Source: CBDBEU01 sp965204565
GTDB taxonomy: Bacteria; Pseudomonadota; Alphaproteobacteria; Rhizobiales; TMED25
NCBI GenBank assembly: GCA_965204565.1
Contig: CBDBEU010000005.1
Span: 1,116,001-1,180,000 of the forward strand
Reading direction: 5' to 3'
Length of the DNA stretch: 64,000 nt
How positions within the stretch are numbered: position 1 is the first letter of the stretch; each line of letters starts with the position of its first letter. Positions 8,778 through 17,201 of this stretch are shown here, in pieces. Position numbers and translations under genes: made by a program. Below the pieces are notes generated by a model. That model was given only the letters and a program-made list of their open reading frames with translations. It ran no database searches and was not told the DNA's origin.

Positions 8778-8880
8778 GTCTTGTCAGCAACTTCTTTATG
8801 TTCTAAAGGAAGCGTGAACGTTCGTAAATGTGTAAGCTCCCAATCCAGAGCCCAAGTGGCTTCAAAAGCATTTTTGGCGG

Positions 8881-8940
8881 ATGGTGCGGACGGCGGGACT
8901 CGAACCCGCACGAGGGTTACCCCTCTAGAGATTTTAAGTC
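8881..8940. repeat. attR-like direct repeat inside tRNA-Leu(UAA)
   Basis: This is the intact counterpart of the 60-bp repeat at 6172-6231. It lies within the 3' two thirds of the functional tRNA-Leu gene, so integration kept the tRNA complete while moving the old 3' end 2.7 kb away. Confidence 0.85.
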
Positions 8941-8970
8941 TCTTGTGTCTACCGATTCCACCACGTCCAC
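8882..8970 (-). tRNA. tRNA-Leu(UAA)
   Basis: This 89-nt class II tRNA has a 7-bp acceptor stem (GTGGACG with CGTCCGC), an anticodon stem AGAGA/TCTCT and loop CTTAAAA giving anticodon UAA, a long variable arm, a T-arm GGTTCGAGTCC and an encoded CCA end. It is the integration site of the 6.2-8.9 kb island. Confidence 0.95.
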
Positions 8971-9003
8971 TTACACATTTCGAGCGTGCACCTGCTCGCC
9001 ACC

Positions 9004-9525
9004 TCACGCGCCTTCCGGATTGATTGGCGGTACGAATTGCAGGTCGGTATCCCAGGGAAAGAAGATCCAGGTATCCTGGCTCACCTCGGCGATGAAAGTA
9101 TCGACCAGTTCGCGGCCAGCAGGCTTGGTATAGACAGTGGCATAGTGGGCGCGCGGCAGCATTGCGCGCACCACCCTGGCCGTTGCGCCGGTATCAACCA
9201 GATCATCGACGCACAACACCGCCTCCCCCTCGCCGCCATCAAGATCAATCAGATCGCCTGACACATTCTTGATCACATCGAGCCGGCCCTGGCGCCGATT
9301 GGCATAGGAGGTGATGCACACGGTCTCGATCAGGCGGATATCGAGCTCGCGCGCGACAATCGCCGCCGGCACCAACCCGCCGCGCGTCACGCACACTATC
9401 GCCGACCATTCACTCCGGTCGGCAAGCCGCCAGGCAAGCGTGCGCGCATCGCGGTGAAATCGATCCCAGGAAACCGGAAAGTGCTTCTGCTGCGCCATCG
9501 ATGCTTGCATGTCTTCGCCCTTCAT
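9004..9525 (-). CDS. gpt: Xanthine(-guanine) phosphoribosyltransferase
   Basis: This is a 173-residue purine-salvage enzyme that joins xanthine or guanine to PRPP. The PRPP-binding loop is A-V-L-C-V-D-D-L-V-D-T-G-A-T near residue 103; the N-terminal C-V-T-R-G-G-L-V-P and the C-terminal W-I-F-F-P-W-D complete the Gpt pattern. The ATG at 9525 overlaps the stop of the cinA-like gene (ATGA), so the two form an operon and the start is well supported. Confidence 0.93.
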   Translation of the reverse strand: MKGEDMQASMAQQKHFPVSWDRFHRDARTLAWRLADRSEWSAIVCVTRGGLVPAAIVARELDIRLIETVCITSYANRRQGRLDVIKNVSGDLIDLDGGEGEAVLCVDDLVDTGATARVVRAMLPRAHYATVYTKPAGRELVDTFIAEVSQDTWIFFPWDTDLQFVPPINPEGA

Positions 9526-10283
9526 GCCGCGTCCGACGACGCACGGCGAACCTCGCCGAGCCCCGACAACGCTTTGATCACCGCCTCACCTGCGGCCTCG
9601 ACCCGTGCCGGCTCCTTGCCCCGGCACACCACATTGGCGCCAAAACCCTTGTCCGAATAATAGGGATAGCTGCCGATCGCGACGTCGGGAAAGTCCTCAT
9701 GCACCACCCGCAGGGGCGCGGCGACATCGCCTTCGCGGATCCTGGTCTCGATATTGACCACATGCAGCTTGACGCCGGTGCGCATGCGCTTGGCGACATT
9801 GTCGAGCATCGCCTGCATGATTGACGGCACACCGGCCATTACAAACACATTGCCAATTTCAAACCCCGGCGCCTTGGAGACCGGGTTTTCGACCAGCAAC
9901 GCGCCATGAGGAATACGTGCCATGCGCCGGCGCGCTTCGGTGAGATCCCGGTCTGGAAAGCGTGAGGCCAGCATTTTCAGCGCCTCGTCATTTTCCGAAA
10001 TCCCGACCCCGAACGCCTTGGCCACGCAATCGGCGGTGATGTCGTCATGGGTCGGCCCGATGCCACCGGTGGTCAGCACATAGTCATAAGCGTCGCGCAT
10101 CTCATCGAGTACGCCGACAATGCGCGCTTCATCGTCCGGCACCACACGGACCTCGGCAACGTCAATGCCGAGATTGGTCAGATATTCGGCGATATAGCCG
10201 ATGTTCTTGTCCTTGGTCCGCCCTGACAGAATCTCATCGCCGATGACGAGAATTCCGGCACTTACCGTATCGCCTGAACTCAC
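9522..10283 (-). CDS. Competence/damage-inducible protein A-like (molybdopterin-binding domain) protein
   Basis: This is a single MoCF/CinA-N domain of 253 residues. The signature T-T-G-G-I-G-P-T-H-D-D lies near residue 70, preceded by I-G-D-E-I-L-S-G at the N terminus. It lacks the C-terminal amidase (nicotinamide-nucleotide deamidase) domain of full CinA, like many alphaproteobacterial homologues. The open frame extends to 10643, but the GTG at 10283 behind AAAGGGG is the likely start, as the extension overlaps the divergent sfsA gene and shows no family similarity. It is coupled to gpt by a 4-bp overlap. Confidence 0.88.
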   Translation of the reverse strand: MSSGDTVSAGILVIGDEILSGRTKDKNIGYIAEYLTNLGIDVAEVRVVPDDEARIVGVLDEMRDAYDYVLTTGGIGPTHDDITADCVAKAFGVGISENDEALKMLASRFPDRDLTEARRRMARIPHGALLVENPVSKAPGFEIGNVFVMAGVPSIMQAMLDNVAKRMRTGVKLHVVNIETRIREGDVAAPLRVVHEDFPDVAIGSYPYYSDKGFGANVVCRGKEPARVEAAGEAVIKALSGLGEVRRASSDAA

Positions 10284-10394
10284 AAGCAGGCCCCTTTGCT
10301 GCGTTGCCGGTTTTGTTTCCACCGATATAGCAAGAAACACCGCACTGCCATAGCTACGTTGCAGGCAATGCCCTTTCGGCCTATCTGCGGGGTC

Positions 10395-11108
10395 ATGAAA
10401 CTTGACCCCGATCTCAGACGAGCGCGGCTCATTCGCCGCTACAAGCGGTTCCTCGCAGACGTTGAACTCGATGGCAACGAGGTCACTGTCCATTGCCCCA
10501 ATCCGGGTGCGATGACCGGATTGGCCGAGCCCGGCATGAATATATGGCTGGCGCCGGCGCGTATCCCCGGCCGCAAACTGCCCTTTGGCTGGGAGCTGAC
10601 CGAGATCAAAGCGGACGGCGAGACCACCTATGTCGGCATTCATGCAGCGCGTGCCAACACGATTGCGCGCGAAGCCATCGAGGCTGGCGCAGTTGCCGAG
10701 CTTGCCGGATATGCTTCACTCAGAAGCGAGGTACGCTATGGCAAAAAGAGCCGGGTCGATTTTCTTCTCGAAGATTCCGCCCGGCCTCCGGCGTATGTCG
10801 AGGTCAAGAATGTGCATCTGGCTCGTGAATCCGGGCTTGCTGAATTTCCCGATTCGGTGACCGCGCGCGGCGCCCGGCACCTTTGTGAACTTGCCGCCCA
10901 GGTCCGTGCCGGAGCCCGTGCAGTGATGTTGTATGTGGTCCAGCGCTCTGACACCGAGCGCTTCGCGTTGGCCTCGGACATCGATCCCGCTTATAACGCT
11001 GCGTTCAAGGCCGCAAGGCAGGCAGACGTCGAGGCAATCTGTTATTCTTGCACCGTGATGCCAAAACAGATCATGCTTGAACGGCAATTGCCGATTGTCG
11101 AGGACTGA
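10395..11108 (+). CDS. sfsA: Sugar fermentation stimulation protein homologue SfsA
   Basis: This is a 237-residue protein with an N-terminal OB-like part (C-P-N-P-G-A-M near residue 36) and a nuclease-like core with D-F-L-L-E ... Y-V-E-V-K-N-V and F-P-D-S-V-T-A-R-G-A-R-H-L. These are the conserved SfsA motifs. The ATG at 10395 gives the family length; the frame is open further upstream. SfsA was named for an effect on maltose metabolism in E. coli, and its biochemical role is not settled. It is followed after 11 bp by map, so probably one operon with map and radC. Confidence 0.92.
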   Translation: MKLDPDLRRARLIRRYKRFLADVELDGNEVTVHCPNPGAMTGLAEPGMNIWLAPARIPGRKLPFGWELTEIKADGETTYVGIHAARANTIAREAIEAGAVAELAGYASLRSEVRYGKKSRVDFLLEDSARPPAYVEVKNVHLARESGLAEFPDSVTARGARHLCELAAQVRAGARAVMLYVVQRSDTERFALASDIDPAYNAAFKAARQADVEAICYSCTVMPKQIMLERQLPIVED

Positions 11109-11119
11109 GCGAGGAAACG

Positions 11120-11944
11120 ATGGGCTATGTCGAGGCGGGGCTGGCACCCAACCGCAACACTGGCGAGGTCAAGCTGTTCGGCGAGCAGGCGTTCGCCGGC
11201 ATGCGCCGCGCCGGCCAGGCGACCGCCCAGGTGCTTGATCTGGTTGTCCGCCATATACGCCCGGGGATCACGACCAGGGAGCTCGATTTCATCATTCTTG
11301 ATTTCGCTCTGGAGATCGGCGCCACTCCGGCCACTGTGTTTTATCGCGGCTATCCATGCGCGAGCTGCATTTCGCTCAATCACGTGGTCTGTCACGGAAT
11401 TCCTGGTGATCGGGTGCTGAAGGAAGGCGACATTCTCAATATCGACATCACCCTGATCGTCGATGGCTGGCATGGCGATTCCAGCCGCATGTATACAGTC
11501 GGCGCCGTGCCACGGCGCGCCGAACGCCTTGTCCGGATCACCCATGAATGCCTGATGCTGGGCGTTGGCGCGGTCAGGGAAGGTGCGACCACCGGCGATA
11601 TCGGCGCCGCCATCCAGGCACATGCCGAAGCCGATCGCATGAGTGTGGTACGCGATTTCTGCGGCCACGGTCTTGGCCAGTTGTTCCACGATATGCCTAA
11701 CATCCTGCATTATGGCCGGCCTGGAGAGGGCATCCCGTTAAAGCCCGGTATGCTTTTCACCATCGAGCCGATGATCAATCTCGGCCGACCGCAAGTCAAA
11801 ATCCTGGGAGATGGTTGGACCGCGGTCACCCGCGACCGTTCGCTTTCTGCCCAATTCGAGCACACTATCGGCGTCACGGTTGACGGTTGCGAGATATTCA
11901 CCGCCTCGCCGGCCGGCTTCGACCAGCCGCCCTACGCCGTGTGA
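11120..11944 (+). CDS. map: Type I methionine aminopeptidase
   Basis: This is a 274-residue enzyme that removes the initiator Met from nascent proteins. The five metal ligands lie in the usual segments: D-I-T-L-I-V-D-G and H-G-D-S-S-R-M (two Asp), G-H-G-L-G (His), F-T-I-E-P-M (Glu) and Q-F-E-H-T (Glu). C-H-G-I-P near residue 92 is the substrate His region. It lies between sfsA and radC with 7-11 bp gaps, a common alphaproteobacterial order. Confidence 0.95.
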   Translation: MGYVEAGLAPNRNTGEVKLFGEQAFAGMRRAGQATAQVLDLVVRHIRPGITTRELDFIILDFALEIGATPATVFYRGYPCASCISLNHVVCHGIPGDRVLKEGDILNIDITLIVDGWHGDSSRMYTVGAVPRRAERLVRITHECLMLGVGAVREGATTGDIGAAIQAHAEADRMSVVRDFCGHGLGQLFHDMPNILHYGRPGEGIPLKPGMLFTIEPMINLGRPQVKILGDGWTAVTRDRSLSAQFEHTIGVTVDGCEIFTASPAGFDQPPYAV

Positions 11945-11951
11945 GGCGCTA

Positions 11952-12659
11952 ATGGCGAAGCAGGGCGGCTTCGCTGAAAGCCCGCCGGCACCGCACTATG
12001 TGGGCCACCGCGACCGACTGCGCGAGCGTTTCCGCCGGGGCGGTGGCGAGGCACTGGCCGACTATGAACTTCTCGAAATGCTGTTGTTTCGCGCCATCGC
12101 CCGCGCCGACACCAAACCGATCGCAAAGGCGTTGCTTAACCGGTTTGGTTCGTTCGCCGAAGTCTTAAGCGCACCGGTCGAACGATTGACCGAGGTTTCC
12201 GGAATCGGCCAACGCGCCGCCGAAGAGCTCAAGCTGGTACGTGCCGCCGCCTTGCGCCTGACCCAATCCGAAGTCATCGACCGCCCGGCGGTCACGTCCT
12301 GGGAGGCGGTGATTGAATATTGTCGCGCCAGTATGGCGTTCGAAGAACGCGAACAGTTTCGCGTCCTGTTTCTCGACAGGCGCAACCACATCGTGCTCGA
12401 CGAGGTTTTGCAGCGCGGCACCATTGACCACACGCCGGTCTATCCGCGCGAAGTTGTACGCCGTTCTTTGGAAGTCGGCGCCACTGCGCTGGTGATGCTG
12501 CACAACCACCCCTCAGGTGATCCCACCCCATCGGCAGCCGACATCGACATGACAAAAAAGGTGATCGAAGCGGCACGGCCGCTCGGCATCGTTGTTCACG
12601 ACCATCTGGTGATCGGCCGCGCCGGCCATGTAAGCTTCAAGAGTGAAGGATATATCTAG
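11952..12659 (+). CDS. radC: RadC family JAB-domain protein
   Basis: This 235-residue protein has an N-terminal helix-hairpin-helix (V-S-G-I-G-Q-R-A-A near 84) and a C-terminal JAMM/MPN+ metalloprotease-like domain with H-N-H-P-S-G-D-P-T-P-S-A-A-D. The frame opens at 11811, but the ATG at 11952, 7 bp after map, gives the family length. RadC was once linked to DNA repair, but that role is disputed. It is the last gene of the sfsA-map-radC run. Confidence 0.92.
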   Translation: MAKQGGFAESPPAPHYVGHRDRLRERFRRGGGEALADYELLEMLLFRAIARADTKPIAKALLNRFGSFAEVLSAPVERLTEVSGIGQRAAEELKLVRAAALRLTQSEVIDRPAVTSWEAVIEYCRASMAFEEREQFRVLFLDRRNHIVLDEVLQRGTIDHTPVYPREVVRRSLEVGATALVMLHNHPSGDPTPSAADIDMTKKVIEAARPLGIVVHDHLVIGRAGHVSFKSEGYI

Positions 12660-12788
12660 AAGATGCTTGGATAATGGATGCATTCGGTCTTGATGTCACC
12701 GACATCAGGATCTGAACGCACCTTCGCGCAAAAGCTAAGCGCGGCCCTTTCTGCCGGATCGAACCTGTCGCTGAAATACTGGCACTTC

Positions 12789-13075
12789 TCACCCCCTAGG
12801 CACCGGTTTGTTGAAACTGTCCTGCATTTGCGCCAATACCGCTTGAAGGGCGTCTTCCAGCGCGACCCGGCGCGGAGCAGACAAGGAGGCTATTGCAGTT
12901 GGAAGCTGGCGGTCTTGTGCTGAGGCGCAAAGTTTTTTTTGCCTTGTCTGTGAGGTCGAACCTGAAGCTGCGACCGTCTCTCTCATCGGGCAGCCGAGTC
13001 AGAAAACCGGAACTCACAAGACCGTTGATGGTCTGCGACGCGCTGGCTCTGGTGGTCGTGTGCGGGATCTTTTTG
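12789..13075 (-). pseudogene. MarR-family regulator remnant
   Basis: One minus-strand frame carries the MarR winged-helix core: A-S-A-S-Q-T-I-N-G-L-V, then wing P-D-E-R-D-G-R-S-F-R-F-D-L-T-D-K-A. At a T8 run near 12930 the frame shifts, and the neighbouring frame supplies the C-terminal helix (A-L-Q-A-V-L-A-Q-M-Q). The N-terminal third is missing and abuts an IS630 remnant, so a transposon-linked deletion probably removed it. Confidence 0.7.
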
Positions 13076-13087
13076 GTGATCTGCCCT

Positions 13088-13667
13088 TTAAGTCGGAATC
13101 CGGCCACGGCCCTTTTTCGGCGGCAGGCCGGGTTGCGTTCGGTCCGGCGCCTGAATTTGCGACTTTATCATCCACCGAAAGCACCGCTGTGTGCGCAGGA
13201 GGGCTGACGTAAAGCCCCGCGATATCGTGCGGTTTCTCGACAAAAGCCGGATCCCGCGAGAGCCTGAACACCCACCGGCGGTGCGGCGCCGGACCATGCG
13301 CCTGCCGAATCCGTACACCGTCGAGGCCGCCGACCCCGCAGCGTCCCCATTGCGCACAATGTCTGGTGCGTCGCTTCGTGCGGCCGCGGTGACGGCGTCG
13401 GACGGATCACCCCGGCCGTCCTTTCATCCGGCGTCACCGGCGTGCCGGGCGGGCGGCTTTCTTCGACTTTCCGGTGGCGCGCACGATCCCCATCGTGCCG
13501 ACGCCATCGCTGCTCGACAGCACGATCCGGCATCGCCGGATGCGATATGATTGCTTCAAGCCGAATTCCGTCCTCGACCGTGATCGTCGGATGTGTTCCA
13601 GTGCCCATCCCCCGGTGCCCATCCCAAAGAAGCGCACATCCGGAGCCGTTTGTCTCGACCAATCCAC
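13088..13667 (-). mobile_element. IS630-family transposase remnant
   Basis: Three minus-strand frames together match an IS630 transposase: R-I-V-L-S-S-S-D-G-V-G-T-M near 13540, then H-E-A-T-H and A-M-G-T-L, then L-S-R-D-P-A-F-V-E-K-P-H-D-I-A-G-L-Y, and finally S-Q-I-Q-A-P-D-R-T-Q-P-G-L-P, which follows the catalytic Asp of this family. At least two frameshifts are needed, and the C-terminal catalytic part after K-K-G-R is gone. The element is dead. Confidence 0.75.
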
Positions 13668-13723
13668 TAGTATGGTGACTACGGGTTCATGCGAAGCGTG
13701 TGATTGTGACGTGCCCCGCAGCG

Positions 13724-13747
13724 GTCATGATGTCATGATGTCATGAT
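13724..13747. repeat. Three tandem copies of an 8-bp repeat
   Basis: GTCATGAT is repeated three times without mismatch, in the 160-bp gap between the IS630 remnant and the Do-type protease. A short tandem repeat like this can vary by slippage. No coding or known regulatory role is visible. Confidence 0.7.
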
Positions 13748-13826
13748 TTTAGTGCCCAAATCCTAGGATCCATGGTTTCAAAAGGCGCTAATATAAGCCG
13801 TGCGGGCTGAGCGGAAAGGAAACTCC

Positions 13827-15305
13827 ATGCCGAAATCACGATTCATTGTCGTGCCGGTGCCTCGCCGGTTGACGGCTGTATTGGCCGTGATCTCGGTTTT
13901 GGAAGCTTTTTGCCTTTCGCTTCCGGCGCAGGCGCAGCAAAAGAGTTTTGCCGATCTTGCAGAGGGCTTGCTTGATGCGGTGGTCAATATCTCCACATCG
14001 CAGACCGTTTCCGGTCAGCGTAGCGTTCCGATACCTGATCTTCCCGAGGGCAGTCCGTTTCAGGAGTTCTTCAAGGAATTTCTTGATCGCAATCAGTCGC
14101 AGCCGCGTGTGCGGCGTGTGAGTTCTCTCGGCTCGGGCTTTGTTATCGATCCATCTGGTGTGATCGTTACCAATGCGCATGTGATCGAGGATGCCGACGA
14201 AATCGAAGTCAAGTTCAATGATGGCACAACGCTCGAAGCTACGGTGCGAGGGCGTGATGCCAAGACCGACCTTGCGATTCTGGAAGTGAAGCCGCAGCCC
14301 AGGCAAACACTGGTTTCGGTGCCGGTCGGTTCTTCAGAAAAACTCAGGGTTGGTGATTGGGTGATGGCGATCGGTAATCCGTTCGGGCTTGGCGGCACGG
14401 TAACTGTCGGCATTGTTTCGGCGCGCAATCGCGATATCAATGCAGGCCCTTATGATGATTTCATCCAAACCGATGCGGCAATCAATCGCGGCAATAGCGG
14501 CGGGCCGCTGTTCGACATTAACGGCAAGGTGATCGGCATCAACACGGCGATCATATCGCCGAGCGGCGGCTCTATCGGCATTGGGTTTGCAGTGCCGACC
14601 GAGACGGCATTGCCGGTGATTGCGCAATTGCGTGAATTTGGCGAGACCCGCCGCGGATGGCTTGGTGTGCGGATTCAACCGGTCACGCAAGAGATCGCAG
14701 AAAGTCTCGAGTTAGCCAAAGCGGCAGGTGCATTGGTTTCAGGTGTCAATCCGGACGGCCCGGCTGCGGAGGCCGGTATCGCGTCGGGGGATGTAATCCT
14801 GGAGTTTGATGGACAGTCCATCTCCGAAATGAGCAAGCTGCCGCGTGTGGTTGCCGATGCGGAAATTGGCAAGACGGTGGTGGTGTCGGTCTGGCGCAAG
14901 GGTGAGCGTGTTAACGTCGATGTTACGGTGGCGCGGCTCGATGAAGGCGAAAAAAAGTTAGAGGCTGAACCAGAAAGCAGCAGTGAAGAGGCCCCCGAAC
15001 TGAGTGAGGTCCTGGGGCTCGTGCTGTCCACGATCACCGATGATCTGCGGTCCAAGTATGAACTTCCTGATAACGCTGACGGTATTGTCGTCGTCGCCAT
15101 CGAGGAAACCAGCGCTGCGCATGAAAAGGGGCTGCGTGAGGGTGATGTAATCGTCGAAGCGCAGCAAAAAACGGTTGATACACCTGAACAATTTCAAAAG
15201 GTGGTGGCCCAGCGGATGGAAGACGAAGAGCCCTCAGTTCTGCTGCTAGTGCGCCGCAAGGATGACGGCAATTTTCACTATCTAGGCGTGCCGTTGTTGC
15301 AGTGA
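13827..15305 (+). CDS. degP: Do-family periplasmic serine endoprotease (DegP/HtrA-like)
   Basis: This is a 492-residue protein with an N-terminal signal peptide (basic start, hydrophobic stretch, A-Q-A before Q-Q-K). The trypsin-like domain shows the triad His in T-N-A-H-V-I-E-D, Asp in K-T-D-L-A-I-L and Ser in R-G-N-S-G-G-P-L. Two PDZ domains follow, the first around G-W-L-G-V-R-I-Q and the second near the C terminus, joined by a Glu/Ser-rich linker. It acts in periplasmic protein quality control. The ATG at 13827 after GGAAAGGAAA is chosen over the earlier start at 13800. It is convergent with serB. Confidence 0.93.
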   Translation: MPKSRFIVVPVPRRLTAVLAVISVLEAFCLSLPAQAQQKSFADLAEGLLDAVVNISTSQTVSGQRSVPIPDLPEGSPFQEFFKEFLDRNQSQPRVRRVSSLGSGFVIDPSGVIVTNAHVIEDADEIEVKFNDGTTLEATVRGRDAKTDLAILEVKPQPRQTLVSVPVGSSEKLRVGDWVMAIGNPFGLGGTVTVGIVSARNRDINAGPYDDFIQTDAAINRGNSGGPLFDINGKVIGINTAIISPSGGSIGIGFAVPTETALPVIAQLREFGETRRGWLGVRIQPVTQEIAESLELAKAAGALVSGVNPDGPAAEAGIASGDVILEFDGQSISEMSKLPRVVADAEIGKTVVVSVWRKGERVNVDVTVARLDEGEKKLEAEPESSSEEAPELSEVLGLVLSTITDDLRSKYELPDNADGIVVVAIEETSAAHEKGLREGDVIVEAQQKTVDTPEQFQKVVAQRMEDEEPSVLLLVRRKDDGNFHYLGVPLLQ

Positions 15306-15329
15306 ATGCGTTGAAGGCAGCGGATCGGA

Positions 15330-16226
15330 TCAGATTATTGCGAAGTCGCTACGCCGGTAGCCCTGAAAGTAGAGCGCTGCAGTGAGATCGGTGTGGTCAA
15401 TACGTCCATCGGATTTTTCGGCGAGGATCGGTTTTGTCCGGTAGGCGATGCCGAGACCCGCATTCTCGATCAGCGCGAGGTCGTTGGCACCGTCTCCCAA
15501 ACCCATAGCGTCGTCCGGATCAAGCCCAAGGCGGCTACACGCCGCCAGAAGGTGACCAAGTTTGGCTTCGCGGCCCAGAATCGGTTTGGCAACACGGCCG
15601 GCGACTTTTCCTTCTTCAATGATCAAGCGATTGGCTTCGAAGGCATCAAAGCCCGCTCTGTCGGAAATTTCGCCGGCGCAGAATGTGAAGCCGCCGGAGA
15701 CCAGAAGCGCATAGGCACCATGTTTGCGCATGGTTGCGACCAAAGTCGCAACTCCCGGATTGAGCGTAATTCTTTCCGCCATGATTTGTCCAAGCGCTGC
15801 TTCATCAAGACCCTGGAGAAGGGCGACACGCTCGGTGAGTGCTTGTTCGAAATCAAGCTCACCCGCCATGGCGCGCTTGGTGATTCGGGAAACCTCGTCG
15901 CGAACGCCGGCAAATTCGGCAACCTCATCGACGCACTCCTGACCGATGATGGTGGAGTCCATATCGCACACCAAAAGCTGTTTGCGGCGGCGTGAGTCCG
16001 GTTGCACCGCCCAGTCGATGGTAAAGCCGGTGAGTGCCAAGGTAAGGTCACGCCTCAAGCGCACCATCGTTTCATGCGCCGGATTGTCAATATAGAAATC
16101 ACAGGCAAGATCCGGCTCGATCCATGTGGGATCTGATTTCTGGCCGACGGCGGTCATTGCGGCGCCCAGCACCTCAGTTGAGATTGCATGGCCTTGGGGT
16201 GCAACGAGGGTGAGTGCAATGCGCAT
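15330..16226 (-). CDS. serB: Phosphoserine phosphatase
   Basis: This 298-residue enzyme does the last step of serine synthesis. The HAD motif I D-M-D-S-T-I-I sits near residue 87 (nucleophile Asp), with Q-E-C-V-D-E-V following. Motif II is V-S-G-G-F-T-F, and motif III with K and G-D-G-A-N-D lies near 250. The N-terminal 80 residues form the extra domain of SerB proteins. The frame extends to 16547, but the ATG at 16226 gives the family start M-R-I-A-L-T-L-V. The gene is divergent from miaA, with only about 20 bp between the starts. Confidence 0.93.
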   Translation of the reverse strand: MRIALTLVAPQGHAISTEVLGAAMTAVGQKSDPTWIEPDLACDFYIDNPAHETMVRLRRDLTLALTGFTIDWAVQPDSRRRKQLLVCDMDSTIIGQECVDEVAEFAGVRDEVSRITKRAMAGELDFEQALTERVALLQGLDEAALGQIMAERITLNPGVATLVATMRKHGAYALLVSGGFTFCAGEISDRAGFDAFEANRLIIEEGKVAGRVAKPILGREAKLGHLLAACSRLGLDPDDAMGLGDGANDLALIENAGLGIAYRTKPILAEKSDGRIDHTDLTAALYFQGYRRSDFAII

Positions 16227-16247
16227 GGCAAGATTGAGTGGAGTGTG

Positions 16248-17198
16248 ATGGTGAGTGGCACGTTTGGCGCGCGTCCATTGTCGGTGCTTATCGCAGGACC
16301 AACGGGCAGCGGCAAGTCTGCGCTGGCGCTTGATCTCGCACGCGCATGCAATGGTGTGATCATCAATGCCGATGCCATGCAGGTCTATGGTGAATTGCGT
16401 ATTCTCACTGCCAGGCCTGGCGAAAGTGACGAGGCGTGCGCGACTCATCGGCTGTACGGAACGATCAGCGGGCAGGAGACATATTCGACCGGCCGTTGGC
16501 AGACAGATGCAATGGCCGAAATCGTGCGCGCCCATGCAAATAGGCAAACAGCGATTGTTGTTGGCGGCACCGGGCTCTATTTCGAGGCGCTGGTGAATGG
16601 ATTGGCTGAAATTCCACAGATCCCAGCTGAGGTTCGCGCAAAATGGCGGAGGAAACTTTCAGAACAGGGGCTCGAATCCATACGCCCAACTCTTGAATCC
16701 ACTGATGAGGTAATGGCGGCACGGATTGTGCCCAGTGATCGGCAGCGCACATTGCGGGCACTTGAGGTGCTTGATGCCACCGGCAGGTCGCTTGCGTGGT
16801 GGCAAGCGAACACAAGCGGCGACGCACAACTTGCAGGCGAAACCAAGCGTGTCGTTGTCGCTCCGCCACGTAAGCTTTTGCATCAGCGTATCGAAAAACG
16901 CGCGCAGGCCATGATTGATCAAGGTGCGTTGGACGAAGTCGGGGCTCTGATCAAACTCGGCCTTGATCCCGATCTACCGGTGATGAAGGCCATCGGGGTG
17001 CGTGAACTTGCCCGGGCAATTGACGGTACAAGCGATCTTGAGACCGCACTTGCCGCCATGTGCACCTCCACACGGCGCTATGCCAAGCGCCAGCTCACCT
17101 GGGCGCGACGGCGCATGGCCGATTGGCAATGGGTCGGGGAGGGGGGCGAGGCGCTTGGCGACGCCAGGGCTTATCTTGACCGCGCGATGAAGGGCTGA
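16248..17198 (+). CDS. miaA: tRNA dimethylallyltransferase
   Basis: This 316-residue enzyme adds dimethylallyl to A37 of tRNAs reading UNN codons. It has a P-loop A-G-P-T-G-S-G-K-S-A near residue 14, the substrate Asp region I-I-N-A-D-A-M-Q-V-Y, and V-V-G-G-T-G-L-Y-F-E-A-L. The ATG at 16248 is used; an earlier in-frame ATG at 16188 would overlap serB. In this order of bacteria miaA often lies just before the ilv genes, as here. Confidence 0.93.
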   Translation: MVSGTFGARPLSVLIAGPTGSGKSALALDLARACNGVIINADAMQVYGELRILTARPGESDEACATHRLYGTISGQETYSTGRWQTDAMAEIVRAHANRQTAIVVGGTGLYFEALVNGLAEIPQIPAEVRAKWRRKLSEQGLESIRPTLESTDEVMAARIVPSDRQRTLRALEVLDATGRSLAWWQANTSGDAQLAGETKRVVVAPPRKLLHQRIEKRAQAMIDQGALDEVGALIKLGLDPDLPVMKAIGVRELARAIDGTSDLETALAAMCTSTRRYAKRQLTWARRRMADWQWVGEGGEALGDARAYLDRAMKG

Positions 17199-17201
17199 GC
17201 C

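Larger units (their letters stand above)
6232..8880. mobile_element. Small decayed genomic island integrated at tRNA-Leu(UAA)
   Basis: This is a 2.6-kb segment between two 60-bp direct repeats of the tRNA-Leu 3' end. It contains an integrase N-terminal stub, two or three small unknown genes, a short divergent gene, an XRE regulator and an ImmA/IrrE-like gene, all unrelated to the housekeeping genes on both sides. No replication, transfer or complete integrase gene is left, so it is a reduced and probably immobile island. It carries no recognisable cargo such as defence, resistance or catabolic genes. Confidence 0.8.

Noticed and set aside
10284..10643. N-terminal extension of the cinA-like frame to 10643.
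   Set aside because: It overlaps the divergent sfsA gene, shows no family likeness, and a GTG with a good ribosome site lies at 10283.
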